Assembly (NCBI RefSeq): GCF_030409525.1
Contig: NZ_JAUFQB010000011.1
Coordinates: forward strand, 151,858 to 215,857
Direction of reading: 5' to 3'
Length of the DNA stretch: 64,000 nt
Origin: Kaistella yonginensis
Lineage (GTDB): Bacteria > Bacteroidota > Bacteroidia > Flavobacteriales > Weeksellaceae
Positions 53,967 through 61,494 of the stretch are shown in pieces. A program made the position numbers and the translations under genes. Within the stretch, counting starts at the first letter, position 1. Each line of letters opens with the position of its first letter. Below the pieces are notes generated by a model. The model did not search any database. It saw nothing but the letters and a program-made list of their open reading frames with translations, and was not told the DNA's origin.

Positions 53967-54329
53967 TTAAAGAATAGGATTATCGCCTTCGCCTCTCAAT
54001 TCTTTTTCAATTTGTTCCACATCATCCATCGTGGTATCCAGGTAAAAATTTAATTCCGGAATAATCCGAACCTGTTTCCCCATTTTCTGGCCGATAAAGT
54101 TTCTATATTGCGATTTATTCACCAAAATTTCTTTCATGATATCTTTGCGGTATTCTGGCGGAAAAATGCTTAGGTAAATTTTGGCAATACTTAAATCAGC
54201 CGTTACTTTTACATCAGAAACGGAGATTAAAAATGATTGCTTGCTTTCTGAAGCTTGCTTGCGGAAAAATTCTGCGAAATCTTCCTGTATTATTTGGGCG
54301 ACTTTTTTTTGTCTGTTGCTTTCGTTCAT
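53967..54329 (-). CDS. rbfA: Ribosome-binding factor A
   Basis: A 120-residue KH-like protein for late 30S subunit maturation and cold adaptation. 'RQKKVAQIIQEDFAEFFRK' and 'VSDVKVTADLSIAKIYLSIFP' (in part) are the family N- and mid-segments; 'LNFYLDTTMDDVEQIEKEL' closes it. The length is typical (about 120). A TAAATTTG box ends only 4 bases before the ATG, so the mRNA may be leaderless. Confidence 0.94.
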   Translation of the reverse strand: MNESNRQKKVAQIIQEDFAEFFRKQASESKQSFLISVSDVKVTADLSIAKIYLSIFPPEYRKDIMKEILVNKSQYRNFIGQKMGKQVRIIPELNFYLDTTMDDVEQIEKELRGEGDNPIL

Positions 54330-54333
54330 GCTG

Positions 54334-54341
54334 CAAATTTA
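54334..54341 (-). promoter_or_regulatory. rbfA promoter box next to the start codon
   Basis: TAAATTTG + C on the minus strand, with 4 bases between the box and the ATG; same arrangement as at ruvX. Confidence 0.5.
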
Positions 54342-54359
54342 CTATTTTTGTTTGAATTA

Positions 54360-54510
54360 TTTGGGCGTGTCTTTTTTTCTCTGCCGCATTGGCCTTTAGG
54401 AAAAAAGTCGGTCTACGTGCAGTCGCTTTTTTCCAACACCACCAAATCCAGCCAAGAAAAAGAGCTCCAACAATGCACTCCGCCCTCACGCAAACCCGGT
54501 CAAAATAGAC
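54360..54510. repeat. Dispersed intergenic element, copy 3 (diverged)
   Basis: Starts tttgggcgtgt, has the T-run/A-run pair gcttttttcc ... agaaaaagagctcc and ends near acccggtc. Less conserved than the copies at 4332 and 8160. Confidence 0.4.
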
Positions 54511-54540
54511 GTAAAAAATAAACTAATAAAATAAATTTAG

Positions 54541-54660
54541 TTGTACAAAGTAAGATGTACAAAGTACAAAGTACAAAGTACAAGGCAAAAATTAGAAATT
54601 AGAAATCACACAAAGTACATTTTACGTGATACATTGTACATAATACATAATACAAACCAC
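54541..54660. repeat. 'gtacaaa' word repeat upstream of mce
   Basis: About 120 bases of near-tandem words (gtacaaagtacaaagtac, aaattagaaattagaaat, tacataatacataatac). Apparent reading frames here (MYKVRCTKYKVQS...) only translate the repeat. Confidence 0.55.
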
Positions 54661-54661
54661 T

Positions 54662-55066
54662 ATGAAAATAGAACATCTCGGAATTGCCGTAAAATCTTTA
54701 GAAAAAGCCGACGAATTATTTGCCAAATTATTAGGCAAAGAACATTACAAACAAGAATCCGTAGAAAGGGAAGGAGTCACCACTTCTTTTTATGAACTGG
54801 GCGAAAGCAAAATCGAACTGCTGGAAGCTGCCAATCCCGGAAGTCCCATCGCTAAGTTCCTCGACAAGCGCGGCGAGGGAATTCACCACATCGCCTTTGG
54901 GGTCGAAAATATTTATACCGAAATCGAACGTTTAAAAGCAGCCGGATTTATCTTCATCTCCGAAGAACCAAAAGACGGCGCCGACAATAAACTCATTGTT
55001 TTCCTTCACCCAAAATCGACCAACGGAATATTAATAGAATTGTGTCAGGAAAAACCTGCGTTTTAA
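54662..55066 (+). CDS. mce: Methylmalonyl-CoA epimerase
   Basis: A 134-residue glyoxalase-fold epimerase interconverting (R)- and (S)-methylmalonyl-CoA. Metal-binding residues sit in 'MKIEHLGIAVKSLE' (His near the start), 'GEGIHHIAFGVEN' (second His) and 'GILIELCQE' (Glu). The length matches (about 135). In this context it links propionate/odd-chain or branched-chain breakdown to succinyl-CoA; mutase genes are not in the window. Confidence 0.92.
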   Translation: MKIEHLGIAVKSLEKADELFAKLLGKEHYKQESVEREGVTTSFYELGESKIELLEAANPGSPIAKFLDKRGEGIHHIAFGVENIYTEIERLKAAGFIFISEEPKDGADNKLIVFLHPKSTNGILIELCQEKPAF

Positions 55067-55514
55067 AGAGCCAAGTAAAAAGTAAAAAGAGCCAAGGAGA
55101 GTGAATAGTTATTGGTGAATTTTCTCAACTATTTTCATTCAATCAAATAAGAGCCAAGTAAAAAGTAAAAAGAGCCAAGGAGAGTGAATAGTTAATGGTG
55201 AATTTTCTCAACTATTTTCATTCAATCAAATAAGAGCCAAGTAAAAAGTAAAAAGAGCCAAGGAAAGTGAATAGTTAATGGTGAATTTTCTCAACTATTT
55301 TCATTCAATCAAATAAGAGCCAAGTAAAAAGTAAAAAGAGCCAAGGAGAGTAAATAGTTAATGGTGAATTTTCTCAACTATTTTCATTCCATCAAATAAG
55401 AGCCAAGTAAAAAGTAAAAAGAGCCAAGGAGAGTGAATAGTTAATGGTGAATTTTCTCAACTATTTTCATTCAATCAAATAAGAGCCAAGTAAAAAGTAA
55501 AAAGAGCCAAGGAA
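55067..55514. repeat. Tandem 83-bp repeat array (5 units plus a partial)
   Basis: Units start at 55067, 55150, 55233, 55316 and 55399, with a partial sixth at 55482. Each begins agagccaagtaaaaagt, then aaaagagccaagga, 'gtgaatagttaatggtg', 'aactattttcattcaatc'. Units differ by only one or two bases. 83 is not a multiple of 3 and no long frame runs through. An imperfect stem (gaatagtt / aactatt) can form in each unit. Confidence 0.9.
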
Positions 55515-55661
55515 ATTCCTTGCGATCATTGCTAAGTTTACGCCTTTGCGTTCTTAAAAGTTTCATCAAAAATATTCGAATAGATAAAAATTCTTTGTGT
55601 TAAGATAATTCTGAAAACTGAACGATAACTTAATTTTCTCAGGAAAAACTTCAAATAAATT
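55515..55661. other. Intergenic stretch before the tRNA, no gene seen
   Basis: AT-rich, without an ORF of note or hairpin terminator. It connects the tandem array to the tRNA promoter. Confidence 0.5.
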
Positions 55662-55690
55662 TTGATTTTTTCAAAAAAAGCTTATTTTTG
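55662..55690 (+). promoter_or_regulatory. Promoter of the tRNA gene
   Basis: TTG, 18 bases, TATTTTTG + C; matches the flavobacterial consensus and lies 41 bases before the mature tRNA 5' end. Confidence 0.65.
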
Positions 55691-55731
55691 CAAACCCAAT
55701 TGAGACTTCAATTTATTCGGAAATAAAGTTA

Positions 55732-55805
55732 GGCCCTATAACTCAGCTGGTTAGAGTAGCTGACTCATAATCAGCAAGTCCCTGGTTCGAGCCCAGGTGG
55801 GGCCA
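55732..55805 (+). tRNA. tRNA with CAT anticodon (Met or lysidine-modified Ile2)
   Basis: A 74-nt cloverleaf: acceptor stem ggcccta / tggggcc, D-arm actc...gagt, anticodon stem gctga / tcagc with loop ctCATaa, T-arm cctgg TTCGAGC ccagg, discriminator A. C4-G69 and C5-G68 pairs in the acceptor favour the Ile2 type recognised by TilS over elongator Met, but this is not decisive. The CCA end is not encoded. Its 3' end probably served as the integration site of the element that follows. Confidence 0.9.
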
Positions 55806-55807
55806 CA
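55786..55807 (+). mobile_element. Candidate attachment site (attL) at the tRNA 3' end
   Basis: The T-loop and acceptor 3' end is the usual core for tyrosine integrases. Just downstream are two 'aggtacaac' direct repeats (about 55871-55889) that could be integrase arm sites. No second copy of the core was seen in the window. Confidence 0.4.
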
Positions 55808-55819
55808 ACATTGGAAATC

Positions 55820-55850
55820 AAGCACTTACAGCGATGTAGGTGCTTTTTTT
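55820..55850 (+). terminator. Terminator after the tRNA
   Basis: Stem aagcacttaca / tgtaggtgctt (one wobble), tetraloop gcga, T7 tail. Confidence 0.85.
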
Positions 55851-55957
55851 ATGGGTTCAAATTTCTCTTAGGTACAACATAGGTACAACAAATTCACTTT
55901 TTCAAAGATAATTTTTATTTCATTTAATTGCAAATAGTTGTATTTTTAGACCGTAAT

Positions 55958-56878
55958 ATGGAGAAATTTTTGACAAAAATTAATTCGCGAATTCTTGATT
56001 TAAAATATCAGGGCATATCTGCTTGGACTTTTTTACTAAAGTCAAAAGTTACTTTGGCGATAATTTTAGTTGTGATGATTGCCGTCTTAACCTATCTTAA
56101 TTACCTCTTTTACGAAATATTATTTAAGCCTCTCTGGATTATTTTTCTATTAACGACAATTTTTATTTTAGTCACTGTTTTACTTCCGGGCTTTCTTTTA
56201 GTTGGTGGAACAGACATTTATAAGAATATGAGGGATCTTAAAGATAAACCCAAACAGAATAATAATCAATTGTTTGATAAGGTCGAAACTTTTGATTCAG
56301 TCAAAAGTAAAGAATGTATTAAGGTCAATAAAATCACTGACTCTGTGGAAATCATAGAAAAGTCTAAAATGACCGATAATGAAATTTTTCAAATTGACGA
56401 TAAGTATGATGTTGATTTTAAAATAACCGATGCAGCGGAAATCAATGTTGCTGTATATCGTCCAGCTAGTGATGAATCAATTAAGGTTTTATTTGAGCAT
56501 TTGAAGGATAAGAATTTTTTTGATACTACTTTAATTAGAGAGAAGCTTCATTTGCAAAATATAGAAACTGAACACGTATTTAAATTTGAATATTTTAAGG
56601 AATTTATAAATGATATAAGAAGTAATGGGGAAACAACAAACCATCTTTATTTATTTGCCGATCAAAAAACTGTTGGGTTTTTAATATTTGAAGCTTTCAA
56701 ACCAATTTTGAAACGTGATGTATCTAAAATTTCAGAGTACTTTTATTATTATCAAATTAAGAACGGCTTTAAACCGATCAATTATGATTCTATAATTTCG
56801 CCCAGTAAAAGAAGTATACATCTTCAAACTCATAAATTTCTCCCTACATTTCTCTCAAAGTTCCGATCTGATTTGTAA
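55958..56878 (+). CDS. Membrane protein of the integrated element, unknown function
   Basis: A 306-residue protein. The ATG at 55958 is preferred over a TTG ten codons earlier. Two hydrophobic helices lie at about residues 36-58 and 63-90 (in 'VTLAIILVVMIAVLTYL', then 'PLWIIFLLTTIFILVTVLL' in part), followed by a cytoplasmic domain of about 210 residues. This domain is acidic and charged, with a C-terminal part rich in aromatic residues (SEYFYYYQIKNG). No family was recognised. It is the first gene after the tRNA, where an integrase would be expected. It could be a host-interaction or regulatory protein. Confidence 0.65.
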   Translation: MEKFLTKINSRILDLKYQGISAWTFLLKSKVTLAIILVVMIAVLTYLNYLFYEILFKPLWIIFLLTTIFILVTVLLPGFLLVGGTDIYKNMRDLKDKPKQNNNQLFDKVETFDSVKSKECIKVNKITDSVEIIEKSKMTDNEIFQIDDKYDVDFKITDAAEINVAVYRPASDESIKVLFEHLKDKNFFDTTLIREKLHLQNIETEHVFKFEYFKEFINDIRSNGETTNHLYLFADQKTVGFLIFEAFKPILKRDVSKISEYFYYYQIKNGFKPINYDSIISPSKRSIHLQTHKFLPTFLSKFRSDL

Positions 56879-56946
56879 AAGTTCTGATTTGAATTATAAA
56901 AGTTCTGCAACATAACTATCGTACCTTTCATCGGCTTTCACACTAA

Positions 56947-56954
56947 TACATTTG
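56947..56954 (+). promoter_or_regulatory. -7 promoter box (TACATTTG)
   Basis: Exact box 19 bases before the HTH gene; the -33 region is TTT rather than TTG. Confidence 0.4.
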
Positions 56955-56973
56955 TGGTATTAAAATTTTTATT

Positions 56974-57261
56974 ATGACCACAATCGAAATCAAAATGCAA
57001 CTTCACGAGATAAAAACTCTCGTTGAGCAAGGCGCGCTAAATGCTAAAGAAGTGTGGACTTCTTCTGACTTGATTAAGTATACTGGGATGAGTTACTCTA
57101 AGCTCACCAAACTTACGTCTTCTGGAGCAATTCCATTCTATAAACCTACTAATGGTAGCCTTTACTTTAAAAAATCTGAAATTATAAACTGGATCACAGA
57201 ACACAAGATTTTTTCCGATCAGGAGGCGGATGCTTTCATTATAAACCATAAGAAAAAATAA
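56974..57261 (+). CDS. Excisionase-like helix-turn-helix protein
   Basis: A 95-residue MerR/excisionase-like DNA-binding protein. The winged-HTH core 'WTSSDLIKYTGMSYSKLTKLTSSG' (in part), then 'IPFYKPTNGSLYFKKSEIINWI', is the HTH_17 pattern common in Bacteroidota mobile elements. Such proteins act as recombination directionality factors or regulators. It stands between the membrane protein and the VirE-type gene, each with its own gap. A small hairpin (57261-57287) follows. Confidence 0.82.
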   Translation: MTTIEIKMQLHEIKTLVEQGALNAKEVWTSSDLIKYTGMSYSKLTKLTSSGAIPFYKPTNGSLYFKKSEIINWITEHKIFSDQEADAFIINHKKK

Positions 57262-57287
57262 AGCCCAACTATAGCAGTAGTCAGGCT
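57261..57287 (+). terminator. Weak hairpin after the HTH gene
   Basis: Stem aagcc / ggctt with inner acta / tagt pairs; no strong T-run. A perfect 16-bp palindrome (ttcacttggaagtgaa) follows at 57299-57314. Confidence 0.4.
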
Positions 57288-57365
57288 TCAATTTATTGTT
57301 TCACTTGGAAGTGAAGTACAAATATAGTAATTATTTGTTTCTACTTCCCAAATACCTAATCTTTT

Positions 57366-57713
57366 ATGGAGGAAGATAAAACGCTGTATCAAACTGGTAC
57401 AGTAGGCAAAACTATATTTGATCGAACGCTGAAATATCTAAATGCTAAGTATTCTTTGAGATTTAATACCATATCGCTGGAGTTCGAAATTAAACGTACT
57501 TCAGATAAAAAGTGGTCTGATCTCAACTTGAATTCGTTGTTTATAGAACTCGCTCAATCTGGAATTGATATTCCAGTCAATAAATTAGAAATCCTGGTGA
57601 GAAGCCATCTGATTGACCAATATAATCCCATTTCGGAATATTTTGAAAGTCTGGAACAGTGGGACGGAGAAGATCATATAAAAAACCTTTGTAGTTACGT
57701 AAAAACCAAATAA
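57366..57713 (+). pseudogene. VirE-type primase/helicase, 5' fragment
   Basis: A 115-residue fragment equal to the N-terminal part of virulence-associated E family proteins. It ends at a TAA after 'SYFESLEQWDGEDHIKNLCSYVKTK'-type sequence (given in part: YVKTK). In intact relatives the protein continues straight into the segment read in the other frame from about 57716 (DNAFLYHMEKW). The two parts are joined if 4 bases (taat within aaataatgataatgct) are removed, so one frameshift broke the gene. Its product would load or prime replication of the element. Confidence 0.75.
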
Positions 57714-57735
57714 TGATAATGCTTTTCTGTATCAC

Positions 57736-58527
57736 ATGGAGAAGTGGTTTACGAGAGCGGTTTTATGTGCTTTAGAAAAAGAAAAAATAAATAAACATTG
57801 TTTAGTCCTCGCCAATACGATTCAAAATAGCGGAAAATCAACCTATTTAAGATTTTTCATTCCCAGAAAATTAATGAATTATCTCTCGGAAGATATCGGA
57901 TTGGATAAAGACAGCAGAATTAAACTGTGTAAAAATTTGATTATCAATTTAGATGAACTCTCGATTTTAGCCAAAGCAGATATCAATTCATTGAAAGCAT
58001 TTATCTCAAAAACCCATATCAACGAAAGGCTTCCCTATGCACGTAAAGCGGAGTATTTGGAGCGTATTTGCAGTTTCGTGGGTTCTACTAACAAAACGGA
58101 TTTTCTAACCGATGAATCGGGGAGTGTGCGTTGGATTATTTTTGAAGTGATCGAGAAAATCAACTTCAATTATTCAATGGAAATCGATATTGATAAAGTT
58201 TGGTCACAAGCATACTTCAATGCTTTTAAAAGAAAGGGTTTTAATCCGGAACTGACTTTAGCAGATATTTCCGAAAACGAAAAGCGGAACGAGCGATTTA
58301 CGCAGATGACTTTAGAACAGGAAATGATCAACAAGTTTTATGAACCATCCGATAATCTGGAAGAATTCAAGACTGCGACCGAAGTGATGATAGATTTGAG
58401 CACGCAGGGAATTCGATTAAATCATTTAAAAATCGGGAGAGCATTATCATCTTTCAAATTTCCCAGAGTAAAACATCCGCAAAGACAAATCTATGGTTAC
58501 CTAATTCGGTTGAAAACCACAGATTAA
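57736..58527 (+). pseudogene. VirE-type primase/helicase, 3' fragment (P-loop ATPase)
   Basis: A 263-residue remainder of the same gene, starting at an internal Met. It holds the P-loop region NSGKST (G33, K34, S35), where the first glycine of the usual GxQNSGKST is a Thr, and the Walker B-like 'LIINLDELSILAKADI'. Other family blocks are 'ISKTHINERLPYARKAE', 'FVGSTNKTDFLTDESGSVRW' and a C-terminal winged domain. On its own it lacks the N-terminal part and may be translated from the internal ATG or be non-functional. Confidence 0.78.
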
Positions 58528-58546
58528 TTTTAAAAATAGAAAATAA

Positions 58547-58732
58547 ACTACCTACTTACCTAACGGTTTTAAATCATTCTATATCAGATTGTTATAAAGG
58601 TAAGTAGAATTAAATAAAGTTACCTAAAGTTACCTATTTAAAGAAATTGGGTAAGTAGGTAAATCAAGGTAAGCATGAAAAACGCCTTTAATTAATTGAT
58701 TAACAGTCACTTGGTAAGTAGGTAGGTAGTTT
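58547..58732. repeat. Clustered 'ggtaagtaggta' repeats (candidate iterons / origin)
   Basis: Copies of ggtaagtaggta or its half in both directions: ctacctacttacc (58549), ggtaagtag (58599), two acctaaagttacct-type copies (58619-58639), ggtaagtaggtaaatcaaggtaag (58649, given in part) and ggtaagtaggtaggtag (58713). The outer copies form a long-range inverted repeat of about 14 bases. It lies between the VirE-type gene and the Toprim primase gene. Confidence 0.6.
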
Positions 58733-58764
58733 AGCAAAAAACATAGAAGAAATATACAACTATT

Positions 58765-59631
58765 ATGAATTGTTCAGAAGCAAAGAATATATCAATCAAA
58801 GCAGTATTGGAAAGTTTTTCTTTTTTCCCGAGTAAAGAAAATTCCCGAACCGCATTTTATTTTGCACTTGACCGCGAAGAGAAAACTCCAAGTTTATCAG
58901 TCGATTTTATTAAGAATACGGCGTTTGATTTTGGTACTGGAAAAAGTTATGATAGCATCTCAATTGTTCAAGCAGTGAAAAAGTGTTCAGTAAGCGATGC
59001 ATTAAAATATTTGGAACAATTTAATTTTTCCTTTCAAAAGCAAAATCTAAAATTAGAAAACCTTCCAAAAGGTTATGAAATAATTGACGTCAAAGAAATT
59101 CAGCATCCTGCTTTAATACATTATTTAAAAAGCCGAAATGTTGAAGATCAAAAAAAATGGGTTGAAGAAATTCATTATCGGATGAACGATAAAAATTATT
59201 TCGGGATCGGTTTCAAAAATGATTCTGGTGGATATGAAATTAGGAATGCTTATTCAAAAATTTGTCTGGACAAAAAAGATATTACATCGATAAAAAACGA
59301 TTCTAAAGATGTAAGAATTTTCGAAGGCTTCTTTGACTTTCTCTCCTTTAAAAAAGTAGAAAATTATCTGGAAAAAGAAACTTCTGATTATATCATTTTG
59401 AATTCCGTTTCGATGATTCATAAAATTAAAAACGAGATCGGAAATTATAAAAACATTGAACTTTATTTTGATAACGACGAAGCCGGAACTCGAGCCGTTG
59501 AAATTATTAAAAATGATCTAAAAAACGCAGAAGATTGTCGGGTTTTGTATTCTGATTTTAAGGACTTGAATGATTGGCTGCTCCAGAATAATCCTACAGA
59601 AGAAAGGCAAGTAAAATATAGAAGAAGGTGA
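58765..59631 (+). CDS. Toprim-domain DNA primase-like protein
   Basis: A 288-residue protein of mobile elements. The first about 85 residues resemble the primase zinc-finger region but have no CxxC pairs ('FALDREEKTPSLSVDF' and 'FDFGTGKSYDSISIVQAV'), so it may lack zinc. The Toprim fold follows with E187 (IFEGFFDFLS) and D236/D238 (LYFDNDEAG), the metal-binding acids. It would make primers for replication or second-strand synthesis of the element. It follows a repeat cluster and precedes the candidate oriT. Confidence 0.85.
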   Translation: MNCSEAKNISIKAVLESFSFFPSKENSRTAFYFALDREEKTPSLSVDFIKNTAFDFGTGKSYDSISIVQAVKKCSVSDALKYLEQFNFSFQKQNLKLENLPKGYEIIDVKEIQHPALIHYLKSRNVEDQKKWVEEIHYRMNDKNYFGIGFKNDSGGYEIRNAYSKICLDKKDITSIKNDSKDVRIFEGFFDFLSFKKVENYLEKETSDYIILNSVSMIHKIKNEIGNYKNIELYFDNDEAGTRAVEIIKNDLKNAEDCRVLYSDFKDLNDWLLQNNPTEERQVKYRRR

Positions 59632-59692
59632 TTAAAATAAAAGCATATAGAAATGATTTCAAAAAATTCTAAAAGGTTTTTGCCTGTGTTCT

Positions 59693-59729
59693 TTTTACGC
59701 AGGTGCAACCTGAAACAACGTGCGTAAAA
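59693..59729. other. Inverted repeat, part of candidate oriT
   Basis: Perfect 9-bp arms ttttacgca / tgcgtaaaa around 19 bases, in the 240-bp gap before the mobilization genes. Confidence 0.55.
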
Positions 59730-59778
59730 TAGATTCAGGTGAAATATGGTAGGATGCTAGTGCAAAAAGTACCCAATG

Positions 59779-59810
59779 TTTACAAAAAGCGCGTGCTGCT
59801 TTTTCGTAAA
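59779..59810. other. Second inverted repeat, part of candidate oriT
   Basis: Arms tttacaaaaagc / gctttttcgtaaa (one bulged base) around a 7-base loop gcgtgct. Confidence 0.55.
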
Positions 59811-59872
59811 AATGGGAGTTTTTGATTTCTTCCTATCGTCAGAAATACAATTAGATTAAAAATTAATAAAAG

Positions 59873-60328
59873 ATGAAAGCAGATAATTTGAAAAATTTTA
59901 TAGATAAAATGGCTCAAGAAAATGAGCGAAAAATGAATGCTGAAAAAAGAAAAAAACACTTCCAAGAAATTGGACGAAAAGGAGGTTTAAGGAAAAAATC
60001 TGAACAGCAATTATCTAAAGTAATTTCGTTTCGATTGAAGGATTTTGAATATGAAGATAGCCAGAAAAAAGCGAAAGAATTTAATCTGAAATTATCGTCC
60101 TATTCAAGAATGGTTCACCTGCAAAAAGAACTAAAAGTGAATGAATTTGAAATCGATAAAACACTGTTAAATTACGGAAATAATTTTGCCAGGATCACTA
60201 ATCTTTTGCGAAATAGAGAATGGAATATGTTCCAAAATAAGAAGCGAATTTTGATGGAAATCCAAGAAGTTATTGACCTTATCCGTCAATATTTATATTC
60301 AAGAATGAATGATAAAAATAAAGAATGA
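59873..60328 (+). CDS. MobC/BmgB-like mobilization accessory protein
   Basis: A 151-residue basic cytosolic protein. An N-terminal helical region with 'EIGRKGGLRKKSEQQLSKV' precedes a ribbon-helix-helix-like strand 'VISFRLKDFEY'. Next is 'AKEFNLKLSSYSRMVHLQKEL', and the C-terminus has 'LNYGNNFARITNLLRN', the pattern of relaxosome accessory proteins (MobC/BmgB) in Bacteroidota. It helps the relaxase bind oriT. It overlaps the relaxase gene by 4 bases, so the two are coupled. Confidence 0.82.
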   Translation: MKADNLKNFIDKMAQENERKMNAEKRKKHFQEIGRKGGLRKKSEQQLSKVISFRLKDFEYEDSQKKAKEFNLKLSSYSRMVHLQKELKVNEFEIDKTLLNYGNNFARITNLLRNREWNMFQNKKRILMEIQEVIDLIRQYLYSRMNDKNKE

Positions 60329-61494
60329 ATAATTCAGCAACAACCAGAATAATTTCTAAAATCGCTTTGGAATACAACGGAAACGACAAAGGAATGGCGG
60401 AACTTGCGGCAGTAAATTTTCTTTTGAGCAGCAATCCAGAAGATCAATTTCACGAAATGAAAATCGTCGCCGACCGGAATTCTAATGTTGAAAAATGGGC
60501 ATTAACCGGATATATTTCTCCACCGGAAGAAATTGGGAAATCTCTTTCCGATGAAGAATTGACGGACATTGCGATTGAAGCATTAAAGAAAGTTGGAGTT
60601 ACGGACTTAAATCAATTTCGTTTGGATATTCATAATAGCACAAAACAGAAACACATTCATTTTGTGGTGAATAGAATGAACATTCATGGGAAATGTACAG
60701 TAAAATCACGCAAAATAGGAGAGAGGTTTGGTGAAGCAGTCCGACAAATTTGCCAGGAACGAAATCTTAAAACCGATGTTGAAATTGGAATTGAGAAAAA
60801 AGCCGAAATGTTGAAAAACCTCACAGAATCTTTGCGAACATCCAATAATTTTGAAGAATTAATTTCAAAAATGAAAGCAAAAGGTTTTGATGTGCAACTT
60901 TCTTCCAATGTCAAAGATGGTATTTCTGGAATGCGAATCATTCTGGAGAAAGATAAGAATCCTTATACAGAACGACAATACAAAGCAGGTTACACGCTTT
61001 CTCAAATTTCAAATAAATTGAGAATTTCGGAAATAAAATTGCTTTTTGAGGTTAAACAAACGGTTCGGAAAAATCTACAAAATGCTACTAGCTTGAATGA
61101 TCTCAGACAAAAATTGCAGCAAGATGGCTTTAAAATGAGAGTTCAATACAAAGGAGAATTTAAACCAAATCAGAAGAAAGAAATTCAGGATATTTGGATC
61201 AATAAAGTTGGACGCTCTCAAACAGGTCCACAAAAAGACGGGTTCTTTTTTAAAAACTATCAGGGTTTTTCTCTTTCGACAATTGATAATGTTTTTGGTA
61301 GTTTACTGAAGCCTGTATTTGCGCCTTCGGAAATAAGAAATAGAGAAGACGATTTTACTACTACTGTAAAATCAACAACGATAGATAGTTTACAAGAAAT
61401 TGCTAGTGAAGCAATAGAAGATTTCCTGAAGCCTAATTATGTTTCGCAGCAGGAAGATGAGTGGTGGAGGAAGAAGAAAAAATCTCGGCGATGA
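60325..61494 (+). CDS. Relaxase / mobilization nuclease
   Basis: A 389-residue relaxase of the MobP/BmgA-like type. The histidine motif III is H103...H110-x-H112 with N116 (DIHNSTKQKHIHFVVNR). Upstream are the 'ALTGYISPPEEIG' region and a tyrosine candidate early on (EYNG), where the usual motif I is replaced by 'IALEYNGNDKG'. The rest is helical, with a basic tail (KKKKSRR). It would nick oriT for transfer. No coupling protein or type IV secretion genes are present, so transfer would need help from another element. Confidence 0.85.
   Translation: MNNSATTRIISKIALEYNGNDKGMAELAAVNFLLSSNPEDQFHEMKIVADRNSNVEKWALTGYISPPEEIGKSLSDEELTDIAIEALKKVGVTDLNQFRLDIHNSTKQKHIHFVVNRMNIHGKCTVKSRKIGERFGEAVRQICQERNLKTDVEIGIEKKAEMLKNLTESLRTSNNFEELISKMKAKGFDVQLSSNVKDGISGMRIILEKDKNPYTERQYKAGYTLSQISNKLRISEIKLLFEVKQTVRKNLQNATSLNDLRQKLQQDGFKMRVQYKGEFKPNQKKEIQDIWINKVGRSQTGPQKDGFFFKNYQGFSLSTIDNVFGSLLKPVFAPSEIRNREDDFTTTVKSTTIDSLQEIASEAIEDFLKPNYVSQQEDEWWRKKKKSRR

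Noticed and set aside
54541..54795. 84-residue ORF upstream of mce
   Set aside because: It only translates the gtacaaa word repeats and then overlaps mce in another frame.
55067..55514. CRISPR array
   Set aside because: The whole 83-bp unit repeats, with no variable spacers, and no cas genes are near.
55928..56878. TTG start for the first gene after the tRNA
   Set aside because: The ten added residues are not needed, and an ATG follows at 55958.
55732..61494. Known defence system in the integrated element
   Set aside because: No nuclease, helicase-toxin or abortive-infection domain was recognised; the genes fit mobilization and replication.
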